A DNA stretch of 64,000 nt from assembly GCA_963747005.1 (NCBI GenBank), contig CAVVDT010000015.1:62001-126000 (forward strand). Reading direction: 5' to 3'. Position 1 is the stretch's first letter; each line of letters starts with the position of its first letter. The stretch is from CAVVDT01 sp963747005 (GTDB taxonomy: Bacteria; Pseudomonadota; Alphaproteobacteria; Rhizobiales; Aestuariivirgaceae). Below are positions 8,909 through 17,680 of the stretch, one piece after another. The notes beneath the pieces are model-generated. The model was not told the origin of the DNA and did not search any database. It saw only the letters and a program-made list of their open reading frames with translations. The translations under genes were made by a program, and so were the position numbers.

Positions 8909-10245
8909 GTGGACGGCCCTATGGATGCACCAAGTGCCTGCATGATGGCGGTGAATTCGGGAAAGCTGGTGGCGATCATGGCGCCATCGTCCACCATGAC
9001 GGCGGCATCCGCCGCCAGCCCCATGACCAGAAACGCCATGGCGATGCGGTGATCGAGATGAGTGGCGACAGTGCCGCCGCCGAGCCGTGCCGGCGTCGAT
9101 CCGGTAACTTCCAGCCAATCCTCGCCGGTTGCCACCAAGGCGCCGTTCACCTCAAGTCCGGCCGCGACGGCGGCCAGGCGGTCGCTTTCCTTCACCCGCA
9201 ATTCCGCCAGCCCCTGCATTCGGGTCGTGCCTTGCGCGAAAGCCGCTGCGACCGCCAGCACCGGATATTCATCGATCATCGAGGGCGCACGCGAAGCCGG
9301 AACGGTAATACCTTTCAGGCGGCTGGAACGGGCGCGGATGTCGCCCACCTCCTCGCCGCCGCTTGTGTGCCGCTTGTCGATTCTGATGTCGCCGCCCATT
9401 TCGAGAAGGGTCTCGATCAGCCCGGTGCGTGTCGGGTTGAGAAGGACGTTTTCGATGACCACCTCGCTGTCGGCGGTGATCAGTGCCGCCACCAGGGCAA
9501 AGGCGGCCGAACTGGGATCGCCCGGCACGTCGACGCCGGTGGCGGTCAGTTCGCGCTGGCCGGTGACGGTGATCGCCAGCCCATCGGCGGTCTCCTCGAC
9601 GGCGATTTCACCGCCAAAGGCCCGAAGCATGCGTTCGGTGTGGTCGCGGGTTGCCTGCTTCTCGATCACCGTGGTTCGACCCGGCGCATTGAGGCCGGCC
9701 AGCAATACCGCCGACTTCACCTGTGCCGAGGCCACCGGGGTGCGATAGACGATGGGCACCGGATGGCGAGCGCCGATGAGGGTGAATGGCATGCGCCCCC
9801 CTTCGGCCGCCTCGAAGCGGGCGCCCATCTGCTCGAGCGGCGTAATGATGCGACCCATCGGCCGCTTGCTCAATGAGGCATCGCCGGTGAAGCGGGCGGT
9901 CAGTGGCGTGGTGGCGACAAGGCCGGCGGCCAGGCGCGAACCGGTGCCGGAGTTGCCGAAATCGATCGCGGCATCGGGCGACCTGAGACCGCCCGTTCCA
10001 AGGCCGTGCACGTGCCAGGTGCCGTCGCGATGCCGCTCGACTGCTGCACCGAGGCTCGCCATGGCGCGCGCGGTGTTGATCACGTCCTCGGCCTCCAGCA
10101 AACCGGCGATCACCGTCTCGCCCACGGCGGTGGCACCGAACATCAAGGCGCGGTGCGAAATCGACTTGTCGCCCGGCACCCTGAGCTTGCCCTTGAGGGC
10201 TCCGCGGCGTCGGCTTTGCAAGGGTCGGGGCGCTTGGGTGTTCAA
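8905..10245 (-). CDS. aroA: 3-phosphoshikimate 1-carboxyvinyltransferase (EPSP synthase), class II type
   Basis: Sixth step of the shikimate pathway, joining shikimate-3-phosphate and phosphoenolpyruvate. The 446-residue protein has the four motifs used to define class II (CP4-like) enzymes: R-D-H-T-E, G-D-K-S, S-A-Q-V-K and N-P-T-R. However, the segment aligned by eye with CP4 FGNAATGCRL reads FGNSGTGSRL, so the site of the glyphosate-excluding alanine (Ala100 in CP4) is glycine here. It is followed by cmk with a 4-bp overlap. Confidence 0.95.
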   Translation of the reverse strand: MNTQAPRPLQSRRRGALKGKLRVPGDKSISHRALMFGATAVGETVIAGLLEAEDVINTARAMASLGAAVERHRDGTWHVHGLGTGGLRSPDAAIDFGNSGTGSRLAAGLVATTPLTARFTGDASLSKRPMGRIITPLEQMGARFEAAEGGRMPFTLIGARHPVPIVYRTPVASAQVKSAVLLAGLNAPGRTTVIEKQATRDHTERMLRAFGGEIAVEETADGLAITVTGQRELTATGVDVPGDPSSAAFALVAALITADSEVVIENVLLNPTRTGLIETLLEMGGDIRIDKRHTSGGEEVGDIRARSSRLKGITVPASRAPSMIDEYPVLAVAAAFAQGTTRMQGLAELRVKESDRLAAVAAGLEVNGALVATGEDWLEVTGSTPARLGGGTVATHLDHRIAMAFLVMGLAADAAVMVDDGAMIATSFPEFTAIMQALGASIGPST

Positions 10246-10417
10246 GGGGGCGGTCTTGTTGATGCAGGAGGGTTGAAAAAAGCACTGGCGCGGGTGGTAG
10301 CATAGGGGCTATGGGCGTGTCATCAAGGCCTCCCCGGCAGGGGCTTTGACAGCGCTTGCAGCTTCTGGCATGGAAGCCGGCTAATTCCGACACTTTTAGC
10401 AAGAAGGACGAGACCAG

Positions 10418-10822
10418 GTGGTCAATGCGGAACTTGGAACCAAGCGCGCATGCCCGAGCTGCGCTGCGCGTTTTTACGACCTCAACAAGTCGCCCATCGA
10501 ATGCCCCAAATGCGGCACCACGTTCATCGCCGAGGTGATCCTGCCGTCGAAGGGCGATCAGGCTCCGCAGCCGCAACCGGCGCCGCGCGAAAAGGTTGTG
10601 GTCGAGGAGGAAGAAGAGGACGCCGACGTCGACACCATCAGCCTCGAAGAAGTCGATGAGGGCGATGACGACGCGGCCGCGATCGAGGACGTCGATGTCG
10701 AGGAAGACGCCGGCGTCATCGCCGACGACGATGACGACACCTTCCTGGAAGAAGAAGACGATGATGAGGCGAACGTCACCGACATCATTGTCGGCGGCAA
10801 GGACAAGAACGAGGAAATCTGA
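10418..10822 (+). CDS. TIGR02300 / FYDLN-acid domain protein
   Basis: A 134-residue protein of unknown function. The N-terminus carries a zinc ribbon (CPSC ... CPKCG) around the family signature ARFYDLNKSP; the C-terminal half is an extremely acidic Glu/Asp tail (residues about 65-130). It is transcribed divergently from aroA with a 172-bp shared upstream region. The start is GTG at 10418, preceded by AAGGACGAG; no ATG occurs before the first zinc ligands. The family is common in alphaproteobacteria. Confidence 0.9.
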   Translation: MVNAELGTKRACPSCAARFYDLNKSPIECPKCGTTFIAEVILPSKGDQAPQPQPAPREKVVVEEEEEDADVDTISLEEVDEGDDDAAAIEDVDVEEDAGVIADDDDDTFLEEEDDDEANVTDIIVGGKDKNEEI

Positions 10823-10989
10823 CCGCCATGCACGCGGGCGAAAGTTTCGCTTGATTGTTCGACTTTGCCGCAATAGGTTCCGCACCGCTTGCGGCGCCCC
10901 CTAGAAAGGACACCAGAGCAGGCGCGCGGTGTGGACAACGACCCGCCGGCAACACTTCTGGACGCAAAGCATTCCCAAGCGGACCGGAT

Positions 10990-11065
<76 letters not shown>

Positions 11066-11105
11066 CCCCTAAAATCCCATATTTTTCAATGACTTACAAG
11101 TGGGA

Positions 11106-11160
11106 ATACCCCACAGTCCAAAGCACTCTATACCCCACAGAATTAGTTGATTGTGGGGTA
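11106..11160. repeat. Arm-type repeat cluster beside attL (TACCCCACA, three copies)
   Basis: ATACCCCACAG occurs at 11106-11116 and again at 11130-11140, and the core is inverted as TGTGGGGTA at 11152-11160. Close variants, TATACCCTACAG (21605-21616) and ACCCCACA (21622-21629), lie just inside attR upstream of the integrase. Matching short repeats at both ends are what integrase arm-binding sites look like; operators of an element repressor are an alternative. Confidence 0.6.
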
Positions 11161-11182
11161 ACGGGTAGAAAGGAAAGCCATC

Positions 11183-11422
11183 ATGACTACACCACCAGAG
11201 CAGCGAGGATCACACGTAGATGAGATCAGGATTGACCGCGTCAATAATGCCCTGACGTCATTGCCAATCTCGGTGCTCATCTCAGATGAAACAGGTCCGA
11301 CGACACATCATTTCAGCGAGGCGGAAGCCAAGCGCCTAGTCCACGACCTTCAAATAGTATTGAACGATCTCGGACGGGTTCACCGACAGTCGAAAAACAA
11401 GGGCAAGCGCCAGAGTTATTGA
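11183..11422 (+). CDS. Hypothetical protein, first gene of the element
   Basis: A 79-residue protein of unrecognised family. The start has a good ribosome-binding site (AGAAAGGAAAGCC before ATG). The sequence has a short beta-like segment (LPISVLISDE), a helix beginning FSEAEAKRLVHDLQIVL and a basic tail (HRQSKNKGKRQSY). It lies immediately inside attL, transcribed towards the replication genes. No function can be assigned. Confidence 0.55.
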   Translation: MTTPPEQRGSHVDEIRIDRVNNALTSLPISVLISDETGPTTHHFSEAEAKRLVHDLQIVLNDLGRVHRQSKNKGKRQSY

Positions 11423-11515
11423 AACCCGCATCTCGGGGAAGTCGACCCTTCCATCTACATGTAGTAGCTGCCCGCGCTTGACCCACTAAATATGGGCATT
11501 GCGCTTTCTGGTGCC

Positions 11516-11533
11516 GTCTAGTTTATAATAGAC
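11516..11533 (+). promoter_or_regulatory. Candidate promoter -10 inside an inverted repeat
   Basis: A perfect TATAAT (11524-11529) lies within GTCTA-N8-TAGAC (11516-11533), about 160 bp before the zinc-ribbon genes. The -35 is weak (TTGCGC at 11499-11504, 19-bp spacing). A 10-bp palindrome CTACATGTAG lies at 11455-11464. Both could be operators of an element repressor. The 264-bp gap 11423-11686 otherwise holds nothing I recognise. Confidence 0.4.
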
Positions 11534-11686
11534 GCAGGAGCCTCACATAGTCGAGGTTGCCTCCGAACGCGCCCCCCTGACTACCTACCGGGCATCAATC
11601 CAAACATAGCTGACTAGCCCGTCGCTCCACGCGAACGCCTGACGGCGGTGAAGTGGCCGGCGCACGTTTAAGGGGGGTTTCTCAAC

Positions 11687-11992
11687 ATGCCTGATGACGA
11701 AATCACGATTCCATGGCCGCCGTTGATGGACCGGCCGCCGGCTCCTGGCACGGTCACCTTTGACAAGAAGGGCCAGAAATTCACGGTCGTCCGGGCCAGC
11801 CCGCACGTCCGGCTGGATGGCACCCCGACCTCGCTTGTCACCTGGTCCTCGCACTGTCACATATGCAGCGCGCCCTATACGTTCAGGACAGGCATGCGGA
11901 ACGCATATCTCACCCGCACTTGCACAGTCCATCGCGCCCGCCGGATTCGCAAGCCGCGCACATTGTTGACCGGCTGCGAGGTGAAGTCGTGA
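11687..11992 (+). CDS. Small cysteine/histidine protein of the element
   Basis: A 101-residue protein of unknown family. It contains CHIC followed by CTVH about 25 residues later, a possible zinc-binding knuckle, and a very basic C-terminus (RARRIRKPRT). Its stop overlaps the GTG start of the next gene as GTGA. Position upstream of the primase gene suggests a nucleic-acid-binding or replication accessory role, which is inference. Confidence 0.55.
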   Translation: MPDDEITIPWPPLMDRPPAPGTVTFDKKGQKFTVVRASPHVRLDGTPTSLVTWSSHCHICSAPYTFRTGMRNAYLTRTCTVHRARRIRKPRTLLTGCEVKS

Positions 11993-12324
11993 GCCGGACC
12001 CCCGCTCGCGCCCTTGGATGGGTTGACCAGAAAGTCTGGCGTGAACAGGTTCAGGACTGGCGACGGGACGGGCGGGCTGCCCATGCCCACGTCGAAGCGA
12101 TGGCACCATCACCCCGTTATTGGGCCCTTCGCCAATGCCATTCATGCCTTCAGGAATATCCAGTGACCGGCCATAACGTCAAGGCTGAACCCCGGCTGTG
12201 CCCCGGTTGCTCGACCTCGCCAACGCCTGCGTTCATTCGCAAGCCACATGTGGCCAGCCGCGTGATCGAGGTCCCAAAGTACAGGATCAAGGGCAAACTT
12301 CGCTGCCTGGGCGGGGCGGCATAA
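11989..12324 (+). CDS. Zinc-ribbon protein of the element
   Basis: A 111-residue protein starting at GTG 11989, coupled to the preceding gene by a 4-bp overlap. It has a four-cysteine ribbon, CHSC ... CPGC, spaced by 21 residues (about residues 56-80), and a basic C-terminal tail. Such small zinc ribbons occur in phage early regions, but no specific family was recognised. It ends 89 bp before the primase gene. Confidence 0.55.
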   Translation: MSRTPARALGWVDQKVWREQVQDWRRDGRAAHAHVEAMAPSPRYWALRQCHSCLQEYPVTGHNVKAEPRLCPGCSTSPTPAFIRKPHVASRVIEVPKYRIKGKLRCLGGAA

Positions 12325-12413
12325 AGGAAAGGCCCCGCCGGGTGGCAGGGCCTAGGTGTTAGTTAGGGTTAGTCAACATCGACCGGACCACGGTCGAAGA
12401 ACAGGGGGGTGTT

Positions 12414-14759
12414 ATGAACGCACATGTGAAGGTTGTCAACGGTAAAGTTGAAGGTGCGCTGGAAACTTTGAAGCGCGGCCTTTCCGTTTTTCCTTTGACT
12501 CATACAAAGCCGGACGGCTCCTGCTCGTGCGGTGATCCCGAATGCCGAGCAGACAACAAGGAAGCCCGCGCTGGCAAGCATCCAAGGCCAGGGTCAAACG
12601 GCTATAAGGACGCGAGCTTCGATGAAGCCCAGGTCCGCAAGTGGTGGACTGACGATCCCGAGGCGAACATTGGCGCCTGTCCCGGTGACGATTATGTGAT
12701 TATAGATCTGGATATAAAGCCCGGCAAGGACGGTCTGAAGGAACTGTCGGACTACATCGGCATGAGTTCGGATGATCTTCTGGGCCTGACCTACACCGTC
12801 CGTACACAGAGCGGCGGGTTCCATTTGTACTTCGAGGCCGATGCGCCCTTCGCCACTGGCGCGGCCCTTTTGCCCTGTGTGGATGTGCGAGCGGTCGGTG
12901 GATACGTGCTGGCCCCCGGCTCCACCATCGCCGACCGCAGCTACAGCGTCTCTAACGCCAAAGGCATTGCCGCCGTGCAGGCCGATATCAAGGCGTTTCT
13001 TCGCACGACCAAACCAGCCGATGAGGACAGGTTCGACCCCCTCCTGGTGGCTGGGATCACCCCGAGGCTACCGAGCGTGCCCGTGGAATGCTGAAGCGGC
13101 GTGCGCCGGCCGTATCGGGCGACGGCGGCAACAGCCACACCTATGCGACGGCGGCGCTGGTAAGAGACTATGGCGTCAGCGAGGCCAAGTGTATCGAGCT
13201 TATGATGGAGCCCGGCGGCTGGAATGACCGCTGTGATCCGCCTTGGGACGCCGAGGAACTGGGAGAGAGGCCCGTCCGCAATGCCTACCATTACGCAAAG
13301 ATTTCGAGCGGGCGTTCGCGGCGGCGTATCACTGGTGCTATTCCTGGAGTCGGGCATCGCCAAGGGTGATGATGAGCCCGAGGATACCGCCGGCATTCTC
13401 GACGTGGTGCTGGACCATATGAACGAGCGGTTCGCCATCGTTAGCATGGGTAAATTGCAAGGCACCATTGTTGACCTGAGCGACCCACGCGACCCGGTAG
13501 AGGTGAAGGAAACGAGCCTGCACACGCTTTTTGCTGATTGCAAGTTTCCGCTGGAGGACGCAAAAAAGCCCGTGGCGCTAAGCCGTGTCTGGCTACCATG
13601 GCCGGGGCGGCGAAAGGTGCCCGGCATCATGTTTGAACCCACGGGCTCGCACAAGCACGTGCCTTCAGACGTGCACAACCTGTGGCAGGGATTCCCACTG
13701 GCGGCCATGGCTGGAAATGCACATGAGCCGTTGCTGGCACACCTGCACGACTACGTGGCGGCAACCGAGGCCGAATACCAGTTCCTGCTCGCCTGGTTCG
13801 CGGACATGATCCAGCGGCCCGGTGGGCGCTGCAATGTGCATGTGGTGCTGCGGGGCGAACAGGGCGCCGGCAAAACGATCTTTGCCGACTACATGGCGGC
13901 CATCCAGGGCAGCTACTTCCTGCGCATCGCTGACCACAACCAGTTGACCGGGCATTTCAATGCACATCTGGCCAACCGCATCCTGATCAATGCCGAGGAA
14001 GCATTCTGGGCGGGTGACAAGCGGGCCGAAGGGGTGCTGAAAAACCTGTGCACCAGCCCGACTCTGACAGTCGAAGGGAAGTTCCAGCACCCGATCAGCT
14101 ACAGCAACCACGCGCGCATCCTGATCACCTCGAATGAAAACTGGGTGATTCCGGCGGCAATCGGCGAACGGCGCTGGGCGGTGTTTGACGTGCGCGGGGA
14201 CCACGCCAAGGATAGGGAATACTGGACGCCAATCCAGGAAGCCAAGCATGGTGACGGACCGGCCAACCTTCTGCACTTCCTTCTGCACTACGAATATGAT
14301 CCCGCCATCCTGCACCTCCCTCTGATGACCCGTGGAAAGGCGCAGCAAACGGTGCGCAGCTTAAATACCGTTGAAGGCTTCTGGTACAACGTCCTGACCG
14401 AGGGCGTCCGCGTCATGCCCCACGGCGACGGTGACGATGACGTGTTCGGCCGCAGTGGAGGTATCGGCAAAGAGGCCGTATATGAAGCCTATGAACGCTG
14501 GTGCATGCGAGGCAGGTCCAGGAAAGACCCCGAGTGCGCGGACATGTTCTGGAGGGAACTACGCCCCTTGCTGCCCGACGATGCCAAAGAGTTTCGCCCC
14601 AGGAAAGAGGGACACCGGGCGCGCATGTGGTGGCTCCCGTCGCGTGAGAACTGCCAGAAGGCCTTCGCCAAAAAAGTGGATTGCGGCTGGGCCGACCTGG
14701 CGGGGGATACGGACCAGGTCGAAGAAAACCCGATTGAGCCCTGGGAAAGCCTCGAATAG
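12414..14759 (+). pseudogene. Prim-pol / helicase replication protein, frame-interrupted
   Basis: One replication gene read in two frames. 12414-13058 encodes a bifunctional primase-polymerase domain (Cys-rich CSCGDPEC, then AGKHPRPGSNGYKD, with acidic VIIDLDIKPG). About 13064-13290 reads in another frame as a PriCT-like domain (GNSHTYATAALVRDYGV, WNDRCDPPW). From about 13346 the original frame resumes with a DUF5906/D5-type helicase (Walker A GEQGAGKT, then ILITSNENW and IGERRWAVFDV). The first shift fits a 1-base loss in the C run 13060-13063. The second lies between about 13289 and 13345 and cannot be pinned. If both are sequence errors the gene is intact, roughly 780 residues, and would initiate replication at the adjacent origin. 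Confidence 0.8.
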
Positions 14760-14763
14760 CGGG

Positions 14764-15012
14764 TGGACCACGTCCAGGTTGGACCAGGTCCAACTGGGGG
14801 GGGCCTCAGAAAGTGGCAGTTTTCCGTGGTTGGTCCAACCGGTCCAGCCGGACCGGGTGTTTGACCAAATCTTATATAAGAATCACGACCTCTATTATTC
14901 TCTTATTATTTTAAAAATAAGTTGGACCAGTTGGACCGGTTGGACCCGCCGCAGTTTTCTGCCACTTTTTTAATTGGCTCACCCTGGACCGCACCTGGAC
15001 CAACCTGGACCA
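14764..15012. other. Candidate replication origin: iterons flanking an AT-rich segment
   Basis: Directly after the primase-helicase gene there are at least twelve TGGACC/GGTCCA copies. Left set: 14764, 14780, 14787, 14832 and 14841, with variants at 14771, 14849 and 14861. Right set: three exact 9-bp tandem units GTTGGACC(A/G/C) at 14921-14947 and three CTGGACC at 14984, 14995 and 15005. Between them 14867-14920 is strongly AT-rich. GTTGGAC/GTCCAAC forms a palindrome at 14778-14794, and AAGTGGCAG (14811-14819) is inverted at 14959-14967. This arrangement matches SaPI/PICI origins, where iterons bound by the island's own Rep flank a melting region. Function is inferred. Confidence 0.75.
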
Positions 15013-15125
15013 CCCAATTAACCCCACGGGATATAATTAATCTCCCCCATGGCGGGAAACGCGCCTTTTCCTTTGGCATGTCTGTGGGGATTTTTAGTGG
15101 GGGTGGCCGCCCAGCCCGAAAGCCG

Positions 15126-15139
15126 ACTGTGATCACAGT
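15126..15139. promoter_or_regulatory. Perfect 14-bp palindrome, candidate operator
   Basis: ACTGTGATCACAGT is a perfect palindrome about 60 bp upstream of a good promoter. A second inverted repeat, ATGAAT-N5-ATTCAT, follows at 15148-15164. Location and symmetry suggest a dimeric repressor or activator site controlling the TerS-like operon. No cognate regulator is recognised in the element. Confidence 0.45.
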
Positions 15140-15200
15140 TCGCACGCATGAATCTTTTATTCATCCCAGGAAACATGTCGTTGGGGCAGCATTTTGGTAC

Positions 15201-15237
15201 TTGACACCCTCACCGTTTGTAACGTTATATCATAACA
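15201..15237 (+). promoter_or_regulatory. Sigma-70-type promoter for the TerS-like operon
   Basis: TTGACA (15201-15206), an 18-bp spacer and TTATAT (15225-15230) lie about 50 bp ahead of the TerS-like start. An inverted repeat GTTAT-N3-ATAAC (15224-15236) overlaps the -10, as expected for repressor control. Confidence 0.6.
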
Positions 15238-15284
15238 GAGGCCGCGATAGTCCGGCCGCGCGATGGTGGGGGCATGGTGTGCCG

Positions 15285-15938
15285 ATGGGCAAATTTCCGG
15301 CAGTGGGGGAGAGACAAGTCGAGTTGCGGCCCGTGACGGCTGCGCGCATCGCTGCCTTCCTTACCGCATTGGAGCAGACCGGCTCCTTTACCAGCGCCTG
15401 CCAGGCTTCCAGCCCCCACTCGAAGTGGGGCGCCCGGTCAACCTGGATCACCCTGCAACATGACTCCGAGGAATTCCGGGAAGCCGTCGAGCAGGCGAAG
15501 GCCAACTACGGCCAAAAGATTTTAGAGGAAGTCCGGCGCCGCGCCGTCGATGGCGTCGACGAGCCGGTTTTCAGTTCCAAAGGTCAGCAAGCCCGGTTTG
15601 CCGATGGCCGCCCGGCTGTGGTCCGGAAGTATTCCGACAACTTGCTCATCCACGCGACCAAGAACCGATACATTTTCGGGGACTTGTTCGCCGCCCAGGT
15701 CAAGAGCGAATCCACGGTCACCGTCAACGATGGACCCCCGCAACTCACGATCACCGAGGCTGAGGCCATGCGCTTGCCCACCGAGGAACGGGCGGCCCTT
15801 GCCGGCATCCTGAGGCGCATCGCTGGCTGGCGGGGTGAGGCGCAAGCTGAAGTCTCCCGATTGGCGCAAGACGTGGATGACCTCAACGACAACGTGGTTG
15901 AGATCGAGGATCAGCGTGAGGAATGGGAGGACCTGTAG
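15285..15938 (+). CDS. Small-terminase-like DNA-binding protein
   Basis: A 217-residue protein. The N-terminal half resembles the terminase-small-subunit-like family: a helix-turn-helix (AFLTALEQTGSFTSACQAS), an acidic EEFREAVEQA stretch, then LEEVRRRAVDGVDEPVF and YSDNLLIHATKNR, a recognisable order in that family. The C-terminal 70 residues are acidic and probably coiled. ATG 15285 is chosen (GTG 15279 is possible); the frame is open further upstream through the origin but that part is non-coding. No large terminase accompanies it. In satellites a private TerS redirects the helper's packaging machine, and that role is proposed here. Confidence 0.65.
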   Translation: MGKFPAVGERQVELRPVTAARIAAFLTALEQTGSFTSACQASSPHSKWGARSTWITLQHDSEEFREAVEQAKANYGQKILEEVRRRAVDGVDEPVFSSKGQQARFADGRPAVVRKYSDNLLIHATKNRYIFGDLFAAQVKSESTVTVNDGPPQLTITEAEAMRLPTEERAALAGILRRIAGWRGEAQAEVSRLAQDVDDLNDNVVEIEDQREEWEDL

Positions 15939-16262
15939 ATGACCAAATTCGACATTGAAGCCCTTGCCGCCCGTCTCGATGGGATCAATACGGCTGAAGC
16001 CAATCTCAAGCCCGGCTTCAAGCTGGGTAACTTCCAGTCTTGGGGCTGCTTCCTCAACCCCGAGGCCCGTGAAAGGGACACAACCCCGCTGTGGGCCGTG
16101 CCCGTTACCAGCGAGGCATGGGAGCAGCAAGCCCAGGAGTATCTTCAATCGCCGGAACATCAGGCCGTCCTGGACGTCCAGCGAGCATGGGTCACCGGTA
16201 AGCCTGCACCCACCACGTCCCCGACAACCCCGGCCCCGCGCCGCACAACGATTGAGAGGTAA
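15939..16262 (+). CDS. Hypothetical element protein
   Basis: A 107-residue protein whose ATG follows directly on the stop codon of the TerS-like gene, so the two are surely co-translated. It has a central WGCFLNPEARERDTTPLWAVPV segment and a Pro/Thr-rich C-terminal tail (TTSPTTPAPRRTT). No family was recognised. Confidence 0.55.
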   Translation: MTKFDIEALAARLDGINTAEANLKPGFKLGNFQSWGCFLNPEARERDTTPLWAVPVTSEAWEQQAQEYLQSPEHQAVLDVQRAWVTGKPAPTTSPTTPAPRRTTIER

Positions 16263-16267
16263 AGATC

Positions 16268-17057
16268 ATGCCCGCACTCAAGGTTCCGACGAGTTATACC
16301 GCGATGAAAGCGCTCCACGTTCAGAGCCTCGACTTGAAGGACAAGTTCCTGGCGCTGGCGGCCATGCGGCAAGGCGATATAGACCGAAAGGCCACCCAGC
16401 ACAGGGAAATGGTCCAATCGCTTCCAGCGACCTCCCGCAGGGCCGTGGAGAAGGATCTGGCGCGTGAGTTGGGGGCGCACGTCAACGAAGTTCTGAAAAA
16501 CTTCGCAGTCCGACCGCGTGGCCCACCTGCATGGTTTGCAGGCCCTGGCAGATCGAGTCAGGGCCGGTGCGGAGTTCATGGGCAACCCGAGGTCGCTTGC
16601 CGGATCATATCGCATCGGCTCACCCGAGCGTGCCACAATGGACGCCCAGGTCTCATCGATGGCGCATTCCCCGGCTGCCCTTCGAAATCTGGCGCTGAGG
16701 GCCAAAGCCCTTTGTGGCAGTGGACAACCGGATGAAATTGCCCAGGGTCGCCTGATGGTCGCCGCCATAACGGCGGTCAACGACAACCTGCCCGTTCGCT
16801 CTCGCTCGGTCGACAGTGCTGAACTTGCCACGGCGGGATTCGGCGATGAGGCAAGTGGCATCGTCGCAATGCAGAGGGAGGTGGACCTGGTGTTGGCCCA
16901 AAGTCTGGATGCGGAACGTGCGCTCACAAACCAGAAACCGGTGACCGGCACAACCCGGATTGAGAGGGCATTGGCAGATCGCCAGATAGACCGCACCAGT
17001 TTTGAGGAACCTGAAACCGCCCTTGAAGACGAAAACACAGAGGAGAATGACCAATGA
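16268..17057 (+). pseudogene. Hypothetical coiled-coil protein, single frameshift
   Basis: The frame open from 16268 changes at the A run 16496-16500. Removing one A joins ...AHVNEVLK to TSQSDRVAHLHGLQ and gives one continuous reading frame of about 262 residues ending at 17057 with an acidic tail (EDENTEENDQ). The N-terminal third is helical and charged. Reading without the change would leave a truncated product with an out-of-character Pro/Gly-rich end. Position after TerS suggests a late or packaging-related role, which is unproven. Confidence 0.6.
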
Positions 17058-17350
17058 GCATATTTTTAGTGGCGATGAAGCCCGGCTATCAGAGGGCAGA
17101 TTTTTTAAATTGCGCCCTGATCTGTGGCGCCGACAACGAGGCTGAGGCTTTCGCGGACTTCGAGCGGATGACCTCGGGGGAACACTTCCCGGACGCCCCG
17201 CTGATCACTTGGCAGAATGCCACAGCAACCCAGATCGAGGATGAGTCCCGGTTCTCAGCCGTGTTTCCAGGGGCAAAAATGGCTGTGGGGCATCCCCGGG
17301 GCTCCATCCACAGCACCATGCTTCCGGCAGGTCAACGCCTGCCCGGCTGA
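17054..17350 (+). CDS. Hypothetical element protein
   Basis: A 98-residue protein whose ATG overlaps the previous stop as ATGA. It opens with a hydrophobic MSIFLVAMKPGYQ, and an acidic helical centre (DNEAEAFADFERM) follows. No family was recognised; membership of the same operon as the TerS-like gene is the only clue. Confidence 0.5.
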   Translation: MSIFLVAMKPGYQRADFLNCALICGADNEAEAFADFERMTSGEHFPDAPLITWQNATATQIEDESRFSAVFPGAKMAVGHPRGSIHSTMLPAGQRLPG

Positions 17351-17422
17351 GATTTCCACAAATTTATGCGTAACCGGCTCGGCCTGAAACAGGGGTCGCC
17401 GCCAAAGATGAGGGAGATGCCA

Positions 17423-17680
17423 ATGTCAGCCAACGTCGCGGAACGCACACCAGAGCCGGTCACTCTGCCGGACACCTCCAGCCCACCGCCGGAGATGGAC
17501 CGGGACTTGCTTGTCGATCACTGTTCGGACTTGCTGAGCTCGACCCGCAACCTGATCGTGGTCGCCGAGCATCTGAGTGCCGGGATGCAGGACTTGCTGG
17601 CACTGGGGCAGTTGCTAACTGAGGTCACTCTCAGCAAGGCGGCCACACCAGCCAAACCGGTGGTGCCTGACGTGGAGTAG
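17423..17680 (+). CDS. Hypothetical small protein, last gene of the rightward operon
   Basis: An 85-residue protein starting at ATG 17423, chosen over 17366 because GAGGGAGATG precedes it at proper spacing. It has a Pro-rich N-terminus followed by an amphipathic helix (DRDLLVDHCSDLLSSTRNL, then IVVAEHLSAGMQDLLALGQLL). Function unknown. Confidence 0.5.
   Translation: MSANVAERTPEPVTLPDTSSPPPEMDRDLLVDHCSDLLSSTRNLIVVAEHLSAGMQDLLALGQLLTEVTLSKAATPAKPVVPDVE

Noticed and set aside
14922..15284. Extended N-terminus of the TerS-like protein reading through the origin
   Set aside because: The extension is translated from iterons and AT-rich DNA, has no family resemblance, and lies upstream of a good promoter at 15201-15230.
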